Shown: one piece after another, positions 26,865 to 35,660 of the stretch
How positions within the stretch are numbered: position 1 is the first letter of the stretch
Layout of the letters: each line of letters opens with the position of its first letter
NCBI RefSeq assembly: GCF_001886715.1
Contig: NZ_CP018082.1
Location: 558,001 to 622,000, forward strand
Direction: 5' to 3'
From: Nocardia mangyaensis
GTDB lineage: Bacteria > Actinomycetota > Actinomycetes > Mycobacteriales > Mycobacteriaceae
Length of the DNA stretch: 64,000 nucleotides
The notes under the pieces: generated by a model
Databases searched by the model: none
Told to the model about the DNA's origin: nothing
Seen by the model: only the letters and a program-made list of their open reading frames with translations
Program-made: the position numbers and the translations under genes

Positions 26865-28595
26865 ATGTCCGATGGCGCTTCGACGGTGGCGACGCTGCGT
26901 GCGCGCGGCGGCCTTCTCGTGCGCCGCGTCGAGCAGATCATCGATCTCAACTACGTCGGCCTGGTGCTGGCCACGCTGTTCTTCGCGCTGTCGGTGACTC
27001 CGTCGCTGGTCCCGCGCGACTGGCTCTTCCAGGGCCTGATCAGCGGTATCAACGCCGCCATCGGGTACGGGCTCGGCTGCCTGCTCGAGTGGTTGTTCCG
27101 GCGGTGGGTGCGGGCGCGGATCCCGTTCGCCGTTCCACAGGGGAAGGTGCGGTACGCGATCAAGGCGACGTTGGTGGTCGTCTGCGCGCTCACCGCGGCG
27201 CTGATGCTGGTGCAGTCGGCACGCTGGCAGCGCGAGATCACCTCGCTGATGGGGATGGAGGGCACCACCACCTCGGCCTACCTGCGCACCGGGCTGCTCA
27301 GCGCGGCCGTCGGGGTGGCGGTCGTCGCGGCCTACCGGACCCTGCGGGTCCTCGTGCTGGTGCTGGCCCGCCAGCTCAACCGCTGGGTGCGGGTACCGAG
27401 GGAACTCGCACCCGCCGCCGGGCTGCTCGTGCTGGTGGTGTTCACGGTGACGATCGTCAACGGTGTCGCCTCGCAGGCGTTCTTCGCCGTCGCCAACTCC
27501 GCGTTCAGCGTGCGCAACGACCGCACCTCCGAATACGCGGTGCAACCGTCGAAGCCGGAGCGCTCGGGCAGTCCCGCCTCGCTCGCGGCGTGGGACACCC
27601 TCGGGTTCGAGGGGCGCTGGTTCGTCAGCAAGGGACCCGACGCCGAGCAGATCACCGCGGTGACGGGACAACCCGCGCAGGAGCCGATTCGGGCCTACGT
27701 GGGGCTGGAATCGATGAGCGGCGAACAGACCGCGGCGCAACTGGCTGTCGCCGAACTCGAACGGATCAAGGCGTTCGAGCGGAAGGCCATGGTGGTGGTC
27801 ACCACCACCGGCACCGGGTGGGTCAACGGGATGGCCGCGGGAGCGGTCGAGTACCTCTACGGGGGCGACACGGCGATCGTCGCCACCCAGTTCTCGTATC
27901 TGCCCAGCGTGCTGTCGTTCCTGTCCGACCGGGAGAAGGCGGCCGCGGCCAGCCGGGAGCTGTTCGACGCGGTGCATCAGCGGTGGCTCGCCGAACCGGC
28001 GGGGCAGCGGCCGAAACTGTTCGTCTACGGCGAGAGTCTGGGGTCGCAGGGTTCGGAGGAGGCCTTCGAGGGTCTTGCCGATCTGCGCGAGAAGGTCGAC
28101 GGCGCGCTGTGGGTGGGTCCGCCGAACTCGAATCGGCTCTGGAGCCAGTTCGTCGACCGGCGCGATCCCGGCTCGCCGGAGGTGACGCCGGTGTACGCCG
28201 ACGGGCTCGTCGTCCGATTCGCCGACGACGCGGATGATCTCGGGCCAGCGGATACCTGGCTGCCACCCCGCATCGCCTACCTGCAACACCCCTCCGACCC
28301 CATCGTGTGGTGGTCGGCGGATCTGATCTTCACCCGCCCCGACTGGTTGCGCGAGCCACGCGGTGCCGATGTGTCGACCCAGATGCGCTGGGCGCCGTTC
28401 GTGACGTTCTGGCAGGTCACCGCCGATCTCACCAATGCCCAGGGCGTCGTCGACGGGCACGGTCACCGGTACGGGACGCTGGTGCTGGACGGGTGGTTGG
28501 CGGTTGCCGCGCCGCCGGGGGTGAGCCCGGAGGTCGTGGAGCGGATCCGGATGTCGCTGGAATTGTCGGAGGTCTACGAGCGGGTGGTGAAGTGA
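26865..28595 (+). CDS. Membrane-bound alpha/beta-hydrolase family protein (paralogue B)
   Basis: The 576-residue protein has the same architecture as the gene at 24629: N-terminal helices beginning LNYVGLVLATLFFALSVTPS, then a hydrolase domain with KLFVYGESLGSQGSEEAF, YLQHPSDPIVWW and GHGHRYG. All three candidate catalytic segments are conserved between the two copies, so neither looks decayed. ATG 26865 is the first start without crossing the promoter region; no strong SD is present. The stop overlaps the GTG of the next gene (GTGA), so this copy is coupled to the CAAX protease. Confidence 0.82.
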   Translation: MSDGASTVATLRARGGLLVRRVEQIIDLNYVGLVLATLFFALSVTPSLVPRDWLFQGLISGINAAIGYGLGCLLEWLFRRWVRARIPFAVPQGKVRYAIKATLVVVCALTAALMLVQSARWQREITSLMGMEGTTTSAYLRTGLLSAAVGVAVVAAYRTLRVLVLVLARQLNRWVRVPRELAPAAGLLVLVVFTVTIVNGVASQAFFAVANSAFSVRNDRTSEYAVQPSKPERSGSPASLAAWDTLGFEGRWFVSKGPDAEQITAVTGQPAQEPIRAYVGLESMSGEQTAAQLAVAELERIKAFERKAMVVVTTTGTGWVNGMAAGAVEYLYGGDTAIVATQFSYLPSVLSFLSDREKAAAASRELFDAVHQRWLAEPAGQRPKLFVYGESLGSQGSEEAFEGLADLREKVDGALWVGPPNSNRLWSQFVDRRDPGSPEVTPVYADGLVVRFADDADDLGPADTWLPPRIAYLQHPSDPIVWWSADLIFTRPDWLREPRGADVSTQMRWAPFVTFWQVTADLTNAQGVVDGHGHRYGTLVLDGWLAVAAPPGVSPEVVERIRMSLELSEVYERVVK

Positions 28596-29341
28596 GGCGG
28601 GTGTTCGGTGGGGTACGGGTTGCGCCGCCGACCGGGGAGGTGCCGGATGCTCGGCGGCGAGCCGCCGGTCGGCTTCGTGAATGGGCTACCGGCTCGAGTG
28701 GCGGCACCGAATCACGTCCGAACATCGGAACTGCTGCAGCGCTGGGGCTTCCGCTGCTGTGGAGTAATCGAGTACTCCCCGCGCTGGAGCTTTCGCTGCG
28801 CGGGCGCACCGCGGCGAATGTGTTGTTCGCGGCCGGATACACCTCGGTGTTCCGGGGCCGTCCGAATTGGTTCTCGGCGAGTGGGTTTCGGTGGGGCATC
28901 GGTAGTTCGTCGGTGGTGCTCGCGGGTTACGTTGTTGCGCTGTCGATTCCAGCGCTGCGGCGATTTCCGCTCGAGATCGCCGAGCGAGTCCCGGAGACCT
29001 CGACGCTGGAGTGGATCGCCCTGCACATCCCGGTCGGCACGGTGCTGGCCGAGGAAGCTGTCTTCCGCGGCACCCTCGACCCGCTGCTCGACGACTCCCT
29101 CGGTTCGTCGGCGCCGGTGATCGGCGCGCTCGACTTCGGCCTCTGGCACATCCAACCCGCCAGGGCCGCAGGTGATCCGGTCGCGGTGACCGTGCTGGCC
29201 ACCGCCGTCGCCGGACTGATCTTCGGCGAACTCCGCCGCCGCTCTGGCAGCGCCACCGCACCCGCCCTGCTGCACCTGGCGATCAATGCCGGGGGAGCGC
29301 TCGCGCCCGTCGCGGCGCGGTGGATCGACCTCAGGCGATAG
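28592..29341 (+). CDS. CPBP-family intramembrane (CAAX-type) metalloprotease
   Basis: The predicted 249-residue membrane protein has the Abi/CPBP motifs EEAVFRG (Glu-Glu-x3-Arg), FGLWHIQPA (F-x3-H) and HLAINAGG (H-x3-N). These make up the glutamate/histidine active site of Rce1-like intramembrane proteases. The chosen GTG overlaps the upstream stop by 4 bp and gives about 45 poorly conserved residues before the first helix; a start closer to GLPLLWSNRVLP is possible. It corresponds in position to a similar small membrane gene after purL in mycobacteria. The substrate is unknown. Confidence 0.8.
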   Translation: MRRVFGGVRVAPPTGEVPDARRRAAGRLREWATGSSGGTESRPNIGTAAALGLPLLWSNRVLPALELSLRGRTAANVLFAAGYTSVFRGRPNWFSASGFRWGIGSSSVVLAGYVVALSIPALRRFPLEIAERVPETSTLEWIALHIPVGTVLAEEAVFRGTLDPLLDDSLGSSAPVIGALDFGLWHIQPARAAGDPVAVTVLATAVAGLIFGELRRRSGSATAPALLHLAINAGGALAPVAARWIDLRR

Positions 29342-29403
29342 GGCGAGTCCACTCGACATCGCGTCGGGAATGGGTCGGCGGTCGCCGGCTCGGCAGCTCG
29401 CGG

Positions 29404-30273
29404 TCAGGCGGTGGCGACGAAGCCGGCGACCGCGTCGGTGAAGGCGTCGTTGTCGTCGCCTGCGGCAGTGTGGGCGGCGGTGCCGATTTCGGCGAGGCGG
29501 GCGTGCGGGGCCAGGGCGAGGAAGGCGGCGGCGCCCTCGTCGCTGACCACATCGGATTTGCCGCCGCGAACCAGGAGTACCGGGATGGTCAGGGCGGCCG
29601 CGGCGGCCTCCATCTCCTCGATGCGCCCCTCGGGGTTGGCGTCGACACCGGAGATGAGATCCGGGTCCCAGTGCCAGTACCAGCGGCCCTCACGTTGACG
29701 CAGATTGCGCAGCAGACCGTCGGCATTGTCGGGGCGCGGGCGGTGCGGCATGTACGCGGCCACGGCGTCGGCCACCTGGTCGAGGGTGTCGAAGCCGTCA
29801 CGGTGCCTGCCGAGGAAGTCCATCACGCGCGCCACACCCGCCGACTCCGAGCGCGGCACGATGTCGACCAGCACGAGCGCGCGAACCGCACTCCCGCCCG
29901 GTGTCGCGGTGGCCAGCAGCCCGGTGATCCCGCCCATGCTGGCGCCGACCACCACCGCGCCCGTCTCGGCCGTCGCCCCGAGCTGGGCGAGGATGGCGTC
30001 GAGGTCGGCGACCATGGTGTCGCGGGAGTAGTCGCGTACCGGCGACCAGTCACTGTCACCGTGCCCGCGCGCGTCCACCGCGACCACCCGCATCCCCTGC
30101 GCGGCCAGCGCCCGCCCCGTCCGCTTCCAGGAGTGCCTGGTCTGGCCGCCACCGTGCAGCATCACGACCAGCTGACCGTCGGCCGGGCCGAAGCTGTCGG
30201 CGACGAGGGTGAGTCCGTCGACACCGCGCAACCGCAGCGTCGCCGGTTCCAGGGGATCGGTGAAACTCGACAT
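29404..30273 (-). CDS. Alpha/beta-fold hydrolase
   Basis: The 289-residue soluble hydrolase has the oxyanion motif VMLHGGGQTRHSW, VDARGHGDSD, the nucleophile elbow VVGASMGGITG (Ser about 109) and a late acid/His region PHARLAEIGTAAHTAAGDDND. It resembles epoxide-hydrolase/haloperoxidase-type enzymes of unknown substrate. The ATG at 30273 starts the conserved fold; the longer frame to 30348 is not conserved in character. It is convergent with the CAAX protease gene. Confidence 0.85.
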   Translation of the reverse strand: MSSFTDPLEPATLRLRGVDGLTLVADSFGPADGQLVVMLHGGGQTRHSWKRTGRALAAQGMRVVAVDARGHGDSDWSPVRDYSRDTMVADLDAILAQLGATAETGAVVVGASMGGITGLLATATPGGSAVRALVLVDIVPRSESAGVARVMDFLGRHRDGFDTLDQVADAVAAYMPHRPRPDNADGLLRNLRQREGRWYWHWDPDLISGVDANPEGRIEEMEAAAAALTIPVLLVRGGKSDVVSDEGAAAFLALAPHARLAEIGTAAHTAAGDDNDAFTDAVAGFVATA

Positions 30274-30439
30274 GGGATGAATGTACGACTTCCCGGATGG
30301 CGAGCGCAGGGTGGTGTCCCAAGTGGTGGGTCGCCGCATGGACGCCAATCCAGCGCCCTACCACTACCTGGCGGCGAAGTCCGGTCCGGTTCCACCGCCG
30401 CGTGCTTGTTGGTTTCGGTGGTGCTTGGTTCTGGGAGAA

Positions 30440-31330
30440 TCAAGGACCCGTGCGCCGTGGCGGGAGAGGGATTCGGTCCAGGTCTTGGGCGAGCACGGCA
30501 CCGGGGAAATCGGCCTGTTCCAGGAACAAGGGGTCGTCGGCCTGGACATAGCGTTCGGAGAAGTGGGTCAGGACAAGGGTTTTCACGCCGCAACTGCGAG
30601 CGACCTCGCCTGCCTGGCGCGCTGTGAGGTGTCCTCGCTCGTGCGCATGGGCGGTCTCGGAGTCCAAGAACGTCGACTCGATGATGAGCATGTCCACACC
30701 ATCGGCGAGCGCGAACACGTTGTCGCACAGGCGCGTATCCATCACGAACGCCACCTTCTGCCCCGGCTTGGGTGCCGTGCACTCCGCCAGCAGCACCCCC
30801 GACAGATCCCGCACCGCTGCCCCGGAGATGCCGTGCGCCCGTAGTCGTTCGGGCAGAAACGTCCGCCCATCCGGTTCGGCTAGACGGTAACCGTAGGTGG
30901 GGATGCTGTGTTCGAGCGGCATCGCGGTGATCGTGAACCCCTCACCCTGCAGGGTCTCACCCGAACCACTCACCGGATGTTCCACCAGCGAGGGCTCCCC
31001 GAAATAGCTGGTCGCGTATTTCAACCGCTCCCAATATTGCGCACCCTCGGCCGGAAACACCGCATGCACATCATGCGGAACCCCATCCCGCCCCAGCCGC
31101 TGAACGATCCCGGGAACACCGAGCGAATGATCCCCGTGAAAATGCGTCACACACAGCCAATGCAACTCCGTCGCCGAAGCTCCCGCGAACGACATCTGCC
31201 GCTGAATCCCCTCCCCGGGATCGAACAGCACCCCTTTCCCATCCCACCGCAGCAGATACCCGTTGTGATTGCGGCGGCGAGTGGGCACAGCTCCAGCCGT
31301 GCCGAGCACGACGAGTTCCCGTGACGACAT
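30440..31330 (-). CDS. rnz: Ribonuclease Z (tRNA 3' endonuclease)
   Basis: RNase Z removes the 3' trailer from tRNA precursors. The 296-residue MBL-fold protein has the zinc motif VTHFHGDHSLG (HxHxDH), the family start VVLGTAGAVPTRRRNHNG, FVMDTRLCDN and the last ligand in LVLTHFSERY. ATG 31330 follows GGCGAGGATG; the upstream start at 31366 adds 12 residues without support. It has 166 bp between its stop and the start of the next minus-strand hydrolase gene. Confidence 0.92.
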   Translation of the reverse strand: MSSRELVVLGTAGAVPTRRRNHNGYLLRWDGKGVLFDPGEGIQRQMSFAGASATELHWLCVTHFHGDHSLGVPGIVQRLGRDGVPHDVHAVFPAEGAQYWERLKYATSYFGEPSLVEHPVSGSGETLQGEGFTITAMPLEHSIPTYGYRLAEPDGRTFLPERLRAHGISGAAVRDLSGVLLAECTAPKPGQKVAFVMDTRLCDNVFALADGVDMLIIESTFLDSETAHAHERGHLTARQAGEVARSCGVKTLVLTHFSERYVQADDPLFLEQADFPGAVLAQDLDRIPLPPRRTGP

Positions 31331-31387
31331 CGGACCATCCTCGCCGGTGGCACGCGGTTGTGCCACGTGGGTTTCCGCGGCCGAGGC

Positions 31388-31786
31388 TCAGGAGTTGGCC
31401 AGTTGGGATGCCCGTTGGAACGTCACGCCGAGTACGGCCCCGATGTCGCGGACCGGAACGCCCTCGGCAGCCAGTTGCCGTGCGGTCGCGGTTGCGACTC
31501 GCATGGCGTGTGCCTCCTGCCGGGCAGCCTCGGCACGCGCTTGCGAGACTTCTTCGGCCGCGGCTGTGACATCGGTTTCGCCCACGTGTGCGGTGACGAC
31601 GAGCTCGACAGTCGAAGGAGCGACGTCGGCAACCGTACAGATGTAGTCGGTGGCTTCCTTGGCGATGTCGGCATAGCGCCGCGCCTGGGTCAGGCCTTCG
31701 ATATTGCCGTTGACACCATCCAGCTGGGGAATTCGGATCATCCACCAGCGATCGTCTCGGGACACATCGATCCGGTAGGTGGTCAT
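31388..31786 (-). CDS. hicB: HicB-like antitoxin
   Basis: The 132-residue protein has an N-terminal partial RNase H-fold HicB domain (YRIDVSRDDRWWMIRIPQLDG, then EATDYICTVADV) and a C-terminal DNA-binding segment (AAEGVPVRDIGAVLGVTFQR) able to autoregulate. The ATG follows GGAGGAAGA and overlaps the hicA stop in ATGA, giving translational coupling with the toxin first, the usual HicAB order. It would neutralise the HicA mRNA interferase. Confidence 0.85.
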   Translation of the reverse strand: MTTYRIDVSRDDRWWMIRIPQLDGVNGNIEGLTQARRYADIAKEATDYICTVADVAPSTVELVVTAHVGETDVTAAAEEVSQARAEAARQEAHAMRVATATARQLAAEGVPVRDIGAVLGVTFQRASQLANS

Positions 31787-32031
31787 TCTTCCTCCGTGCA
31801 TTGAGCCTGGCACTGGGCGATCGCCTTGCTGACGGTGCGGACCACGCCCGGTGACTGTGAATTGTGCCCGGAAGCCACAGTCACCGTGACAACTCTGTGT
31901 GTGCAGATCCACATGGTGTGGCTGCCTTTGCCGCGGCGGCTGGTGAATCCGGCTGCAACGAGGCGCTTCAGGGTGGTGCGCGTAGGTCCGATGCAACCAC
32001 CACGGTAGTCTAGGTCAGTAGACGAAAACAA
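31783..32031 (-). CDS. hicA: HicA-like mRNA interferase toxin (start codon uncertain)
   Basis: HicA toxins are small double-stranded-RNA-binding-fold ribonucleases. The conserved core is TLKRLVAAGFTSRRGKGSHT (catalytic His in GSH) and ASGHNSQSPGVVRTVSKAI. No ATG or GTG exists in frame upstream of the core. The only standard start is TTG at 32031, which lies inside a cluster of AGTCTA/TAGAC repeats that looks like promoter/operator DNA. An ATC at 31992 is preceded by GGTGG at SD distance, exactly where homologues would begin, so the gene may have lost its ATG or use a rare start. The stop overlaps hicB by 4 bp. Confidence 0.7.
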   Translation of the reverse strand: MFSSTDLDYRGGCIGPTRTTLKRLVAAGFTSRRGKGSHTMWICTHRVVTVTVASGHNSQSPGVVRTVSKAIAQCQAQCTEEE

Positions 32032-32036
32032 GTCTA
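32007..32036 (-). promoter_or_regulatory. Candidate hicAB operator
   Basis: An inverted repeat GTCTA (32008-32012), six bases, TAGAC (32019-32023), plus a second AGTCTA at 32031-32036, 24 bp from the first. TAGACT on the minus strand could be the -10 box. Confidence 0.4.
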
Positions 32037-32103
32037 ATCAGATGGACAGATCGGGCATTTGGTGGTGGCGTTCGGGAGGGGTCGCGGTGGGTAGGGTCGA
32101 TTC

Positions 32104-32502
32104 GTGGCTCGAGGTGTGGTGGATCCGGCGGCGGTGCGGGCAGCGGTGATCGCGGTGGGGGACTGGCTGCGTGATGGGAGTGTTCCCGCGCCCGAGCGGA
32201 CGGTGTTGGGGGCCGCGGTGCGGGGGACGGCGCGGGCGCTGGCGGGGAGTGCGCCGGGGCATTCGGTGGAGGTGCGGGTGCCGCCGTTCGTGGCGGTGCA
32301 GTGCATCGCGGGGCCTCGGCACACCAGGGGGACGCCGCCGAATGTGGTCGAGACTGATCCGCGGACCTGGTTGCTGCTGGCGACCGGGCTGCTGGACTTC
32401 GACGACGCGCTCGAGTCCGGGGCGCTGTCGGCGTCGGGGTCGCGGGCGCGCGAGATCGCGGCGTGGCTGCCGATCGTCGGGGTACGGACGACCGAGCAGT
32501 AG
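32104..32502 (+). CDS. Sterol-carrier (SCP2-like) family protein
   Basis: The 132-residue protein is the small SCP2-like protein that precedes purF in mycobacteria (Rv0807 position). The diagnostic block is RVPPFVAVQCIAGPRHTRGT, followed by PPNVVETDPRTWLLLATG. It has no signal or helix. Its function is unproven; lipid binding is suggested only by the family name. A GTG start is used. Confidence 0.8.
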   Translation: MARGVVDPAAVRAAVIAVGDWLRDGSVPAPERTVLGAAVRGTARALAGSAPGHSVEVRVPPFVAVQCIAGPRHTRGTPPNVVETDPRTWLLLATGLLDFDDALESGALSASGSRAREIAAWLPIVGVRTTEQ

Positions 32503-32503
32503 C

Positions 32504-33943
32504 TCAGGCCGCGGCCTTCTTGTCGATCAGGTTCTCCCGGTGCAGACCCTTGTAGTCGTAGTACTTGGTGATGGCGACACCGCCGACCAGGGCGAGGAGC
32601 AGACCGAGCAGCGACATCCAGATCCCACGGCCCAGGCCGGCGGTGTAGTCGGATTCGAAGTACAGGATCGAGCGCATGCCCAGGTAGACCTGGTGCATCG
32701 GCTCGAAGTCGGCCAGCCAGGCGATGTATTTCGGGGTCGCCTGGATCGGGACGGTGCCGCTCGAGGAGGGCAGGCCGAGGATGACGAAGACGGCCAGGTT
32801 GATCAGCAAGCCCGCGGTGCCGAAGGCGGCGAGTGAGGCCATGCAGGTCAGGCCGACCGCGACCAGCGCCAGCACCGAGAACAGGAACAGCTGCGTCGGC
32901 TGGTTGCCTGCCACGCCCAAGATCTTCGCCACGATCAGATAGAGCAGCGAGATCACCACGGACACGACGACCATCACGCCCCACTTGATCAGCAGGGTGT
33001 GCAAACGCGAGATCGGCGTCGGCGGGTAGTGCACGTACCAGGGGCCGTACTCGGTGGGCTGGAAGCCCAGTTGCGCGTCGACCATGGTGTGGATGACCAT
33101 CGCGCCGACCACGCCCGCCATCAGGATCAGCAGCGCGTAGAAGAAGGCGGTCAGGCCAAGGCCCGCGCCCTGGCTCAGCGGTCGCCAGTCCTGCTCGACC
33201 ACGTGGATGGGCTGGGCCAGCGTCAGCTCGGCGGCGCCGGAGATCTGCGGCGCCGACGCGCCTTCCGGTGTCGCGGCGAGCGTGTCGCGGACCTGGGCGG
33301 TCAGTTGCTGCCCGACCTGCTCGTTCACCTCGGTCAGCGCTCGCGCGCCGATGCGGGTCACGATGCCCGCGGAGTACGGGCCCATCCCGGGATTGCTCTG
33401 CACGGTGATGATCGGGCGCTCGATCTCGCCGCCGACCACGCTGCCAACGCCGAGAATGCCCAGCCGTTTGCTGAAGTCGCTGGGGATGATGATGGCGCCG
33501 TAGATCTGGGCGGTGCGCATCAGCCGTTCGGACTCGCTGATCCCGACCACTCTCAGGTCGATCTGGTCTTCGGGCAGGCCCGCCACCAGGGCGTCGGCCA
33601 CCTGCTCGCCGAAGTTCACCTGCTCGGTCCGGCCGTCGATGTCGATGGTGTCACCGACGTCCTGATTGACCAGCGCGATCGGGAAATCGTGCAGATTTCC
33701 CTCCGGATCGGAGATGTAGGCCAGATACATGACCCCGAGCAGGGACAACACGATCGACAGGACGACGGTCGGCGCCAGCACGATCCGGACCCAGCGCCCG
33801 CGGGAAATCCGGGGTGTGTCCAACGTCGCTTCCCCACGCGACGACGAATCGGAATCCTTCGGTACCGAAGCGGCGTTGTCCACGGGAGACGCTGGGGAAT
33901 CAGCAGGTTCGTGCGCACTGTCTTCGGTGGTCACGATCGGCAC
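32504..33943 (-). CDS. YhgE/Pip-like (DUF3533) membrane export protein
   Basis: The 479-residue protein has a first helix (RIVLAPTVVLSIVLSLLGVMYLAYI, about residues 55-79), a large extracytoplasmic domain (residues 80-280) and five C-terminal helices. This is the ABC-2-permease-like layout of the YhgE/Pip and SNG1 (DUF3533) families, which are linked to type VII secretion export in Gram-positives. The N-terminal 50 residues are acidic and disordered. The start among clustered GTG codons (33943 or 33934) is uncertain, and the SD is weak. Its stop is 1 bp after the convergent SCP2-like stop. Confidence 0.75.
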   Translation of the reverse strand: MPIVTTEDSAHEPADSPASPVDNAASVPKDSDSSSRGEATLDTPRISRGRWVRIVLAPTVVLSIVLSLLGVMYLAYISDPEGNLHDFPIALVNQDVGDTIDIDGRTEQVNFGEQVADALVAGLPEDQIDLRVVGISESERLMRTAQIYGAIIIPSDFSKRLGILGVGSVVGGEIERPIITVQSNPGMGPYSAGIVTRIGARALTEVNEQVGQQLTAQVRDTLAATPEGASAPQISGAAELTLAQPIHVVEQDWRPLSQGAGLGLTAFFYALLILMAGVVGAMVIHTMVDAQLGFQPTEYGPWYVHYPPTPISRLHTLLIKWGVMVVVSVVISLLYLIVAKILGVAGNQPTQLFLFSVLALVAVGLTCMASLAAFGTAGLLINLAVFVILGLPSSSGTVPIQATPKYIAWLADFEPMHQVYLGMRSILYFESDYTAGLGRGIWMSLLGLLLALVGGVAITKYYDYKGLHRENLIDKKAAA

Positions 33944-34035
33944 GGTAACAGCTGTTCCCCCGGAATTCGCGTGATCACTGCTCCTCGATTGCGCCGGGTT
34001 TGCGCCGTGGTGCACGTCGAGACCCGATTCACCCG

Positions 34036-34041
34036 TAGAAT
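34036..34041 (+). promoter_or_regulatory. Possible -10 element for purF
   Basis: TAGAAT, 39 bp upstream of the preferred purF GTG. The expected transcription start would fall near 34048. Confidence 0.4.
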
Positions 34042-34079
34042 GACGGGTGCCCCCAGCCCGCCCGAACAGGGAGCACACG

Positions 34080-35660
34080 GTGACCGACGCCGATCGCACG
34101 ATCGACAGCACATCCGCACTTCTGGACGAGCCCGAGAACGAGCCCCGTGAGGAGTGCGGCGTCTTCGGCGTCTGGGCTCCGGACGAGGATGTCGCCAAGC
34201 TCACCTATTACGGCCTCTACGCGCTGCAGCATCGCGGTCAGGAAGCGGCGGGCATCGCCGTCTCCGACGGCTCCCAGATCCTGGTCTTCAAGGATCTCGG
34301 CCTGGTCAGCCAGGTGTTCGACGAGCAGACCCTCGCCGCCATGCCGGGGCACATCGCCGTCGGTCACTGTCGCTACTCCACCACCGGTGGGGTGACCTGG
34401 GAGAACGCGCAGCCGATCTTCCGCACCACCGCCGTCGGCTCCGGCCTGGCGCTGGGCCACAACGGCAATCTGGTGAACACCGCCGAATTGGCCGGGCGCG
34501 CACGCGAACTCGGTCTCATCGGGGCGGGCGTGGTCAACGGCCGCCCGCAGATGACCGGCGCCACCTCCGACTCCGACATCGTCACCGCGCTGCTGGCCCA
34601 CGCCTCCGCGGACTCCAGCATCGAACAGGCCGCGATGGAGCTGCTACCCCAGCTGCGCGGCGCGTTCTGCCTGACCTTCATGGACGAGCACACCCTCTAC
34701 GCCGCGCGTGATCCGCACGGTGTGCGTCCGCTGGTGCTCGGCCGGCTCGACCGCGGCTGGGTGGTCGCCTCCGAGACCGCCGCGCTCGACATCGTCGGCG
34801 CCTCCTTCGTCCGCGAGATCGAGCCGGGCGAGCTGCTCGCGATCGACGCCGACGGTGTGCGCTCGATGCGGTTCGCCAATCCCGAGCCCAAGGGTTGCGT
34901 CTTCGAGTACGTCTACCTGGCGCGTCCCGATACGACGATCGCCGGTCGCTCGGTGCATTCCACCCGCGTGGAGATCGGCCGCAAGCTGGCCAAGGAACAT
35001 CCGATCGAGGCCGACCTGGTGATCCCGGTGCCCGAGTCGGGCACCCCCGCCGCGGTCGGGTACGCGCAGGGTTCCGGCATTCCCTACGGCCAGGGCCTGA
35101 TGAAGAACGCCTATGTGGGCCGCACCTTCATCCAGCCCAGCCAGACCATTCGTCAGCTGGGTATCCGGCTCAAGCTGAATCCGCTGCGCGAGGTGATCCG
35201 CGGCAAGCGCCTGATCGTCGTCGACGACTCCATCGTGCGCGGCAACACCCAGCGCGCGCTGATCCGTATGCTGCGCGAGTCCGGTGCGCTCGAGATCCAC
35301 GTGCGCATCGCGTCACCGCCGGTGAAGTGGCCCTGCTTCTACGGCATCGATTTCGCCTCGCGCGCGGAGCTGATCGCCAACGGCACGGGCGCCGACGACA
35401 GCTACGCGGACATGGTCGAGAACGTCCGCCGCTCGATCGGCGCCGACAGCCTCGGCTACATCTCCACCGACGGCATGATCGCCGCCACCGAACAGCCCCG
35501 CTCCCGCCTGTGCACCGCCTGCTTCACCGGCGAGTACCCGATCGAGCTTCCCCAGGAAGCCGCCATCGGCAAGAACCTCCTCGAAGGCATGCTCTCGGGC
35601 AAGCCGGAGGCGAAGCTCCTCGGCGAGAACGTCAACGTCGACGCGCTGAGCCGCCCGTAG
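34080..35660 (+). CDS. purF: Amidophosphoribosyltransferase
   Basis: PurF catalyses the committed purine step, forming phosphoribosylamine from PRPP and glutamine. The 526-residue protein has a short propeptide ending before the N-terminal nucleophile Cys in PREECGVFGVW. The glutaminase domain has HRGQEAAGIA, and the PRPP loop is LIVVDDSIVRGNTQRAL (about residue 375). Two cysteines in LCTACFTGEYP and one in KWPCFYG match the Fe-S-binding type of PurF. The GTG at 34080 has GGGAG eight bases upstream; a further in-frame GTG at 34047 would be leaderless relative to the TAGAAT box. Confidence 0.96.
   Translation: MTDADRTIDSTSALLDEPENEPREECGVFGVWAPDEDVAKLTYYGLYALQHRGQEAAGIAVSDGSQILVFKDLGLVSQVFDEQTLAAMPGHIAVGHCRYSTTGGVTWENAQPIFRTTAVGSGLALGHNGNLVNTAELAGRARELGLIGAGVVNGRPQMTGATSDSDIVTALLAHASADSSIEQAAMELLPQLRGAFCLTFMDEHTLYAARDPHGVRPLVLGRLDRGWVVASETAALDIVGASFVREIEPGELLAIDADGVRSMRFANPEPKGCVFEYVYLARPDTTIAGRSVHSTRVEIGRKLAKEHPIEADLVIPVPESGTPAAVGYAQGSGIPYGQGLMKNAYVGRTFIQPSQTIRQLGIRLKLNPLREVIRGKRLIVVDDSIVRGNTQRALIRMLRESGALEIHVRIASPPVKWPCFYGIDFASRAELIANGTGADDSYADMVENVRRSIGADSLGYISTDGMIAATEQPRSRLCTACFTGEYPIELPQEAAIGKNLLEGMLSGKPEAKLLGENVNVDALSRP

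Noticed and set aside
26862..28466. 534-codon open frame antisense to the second membrane hydrolase
   Set aside because: No recognisable motif and it mirrors the codon pattern of the real gene.
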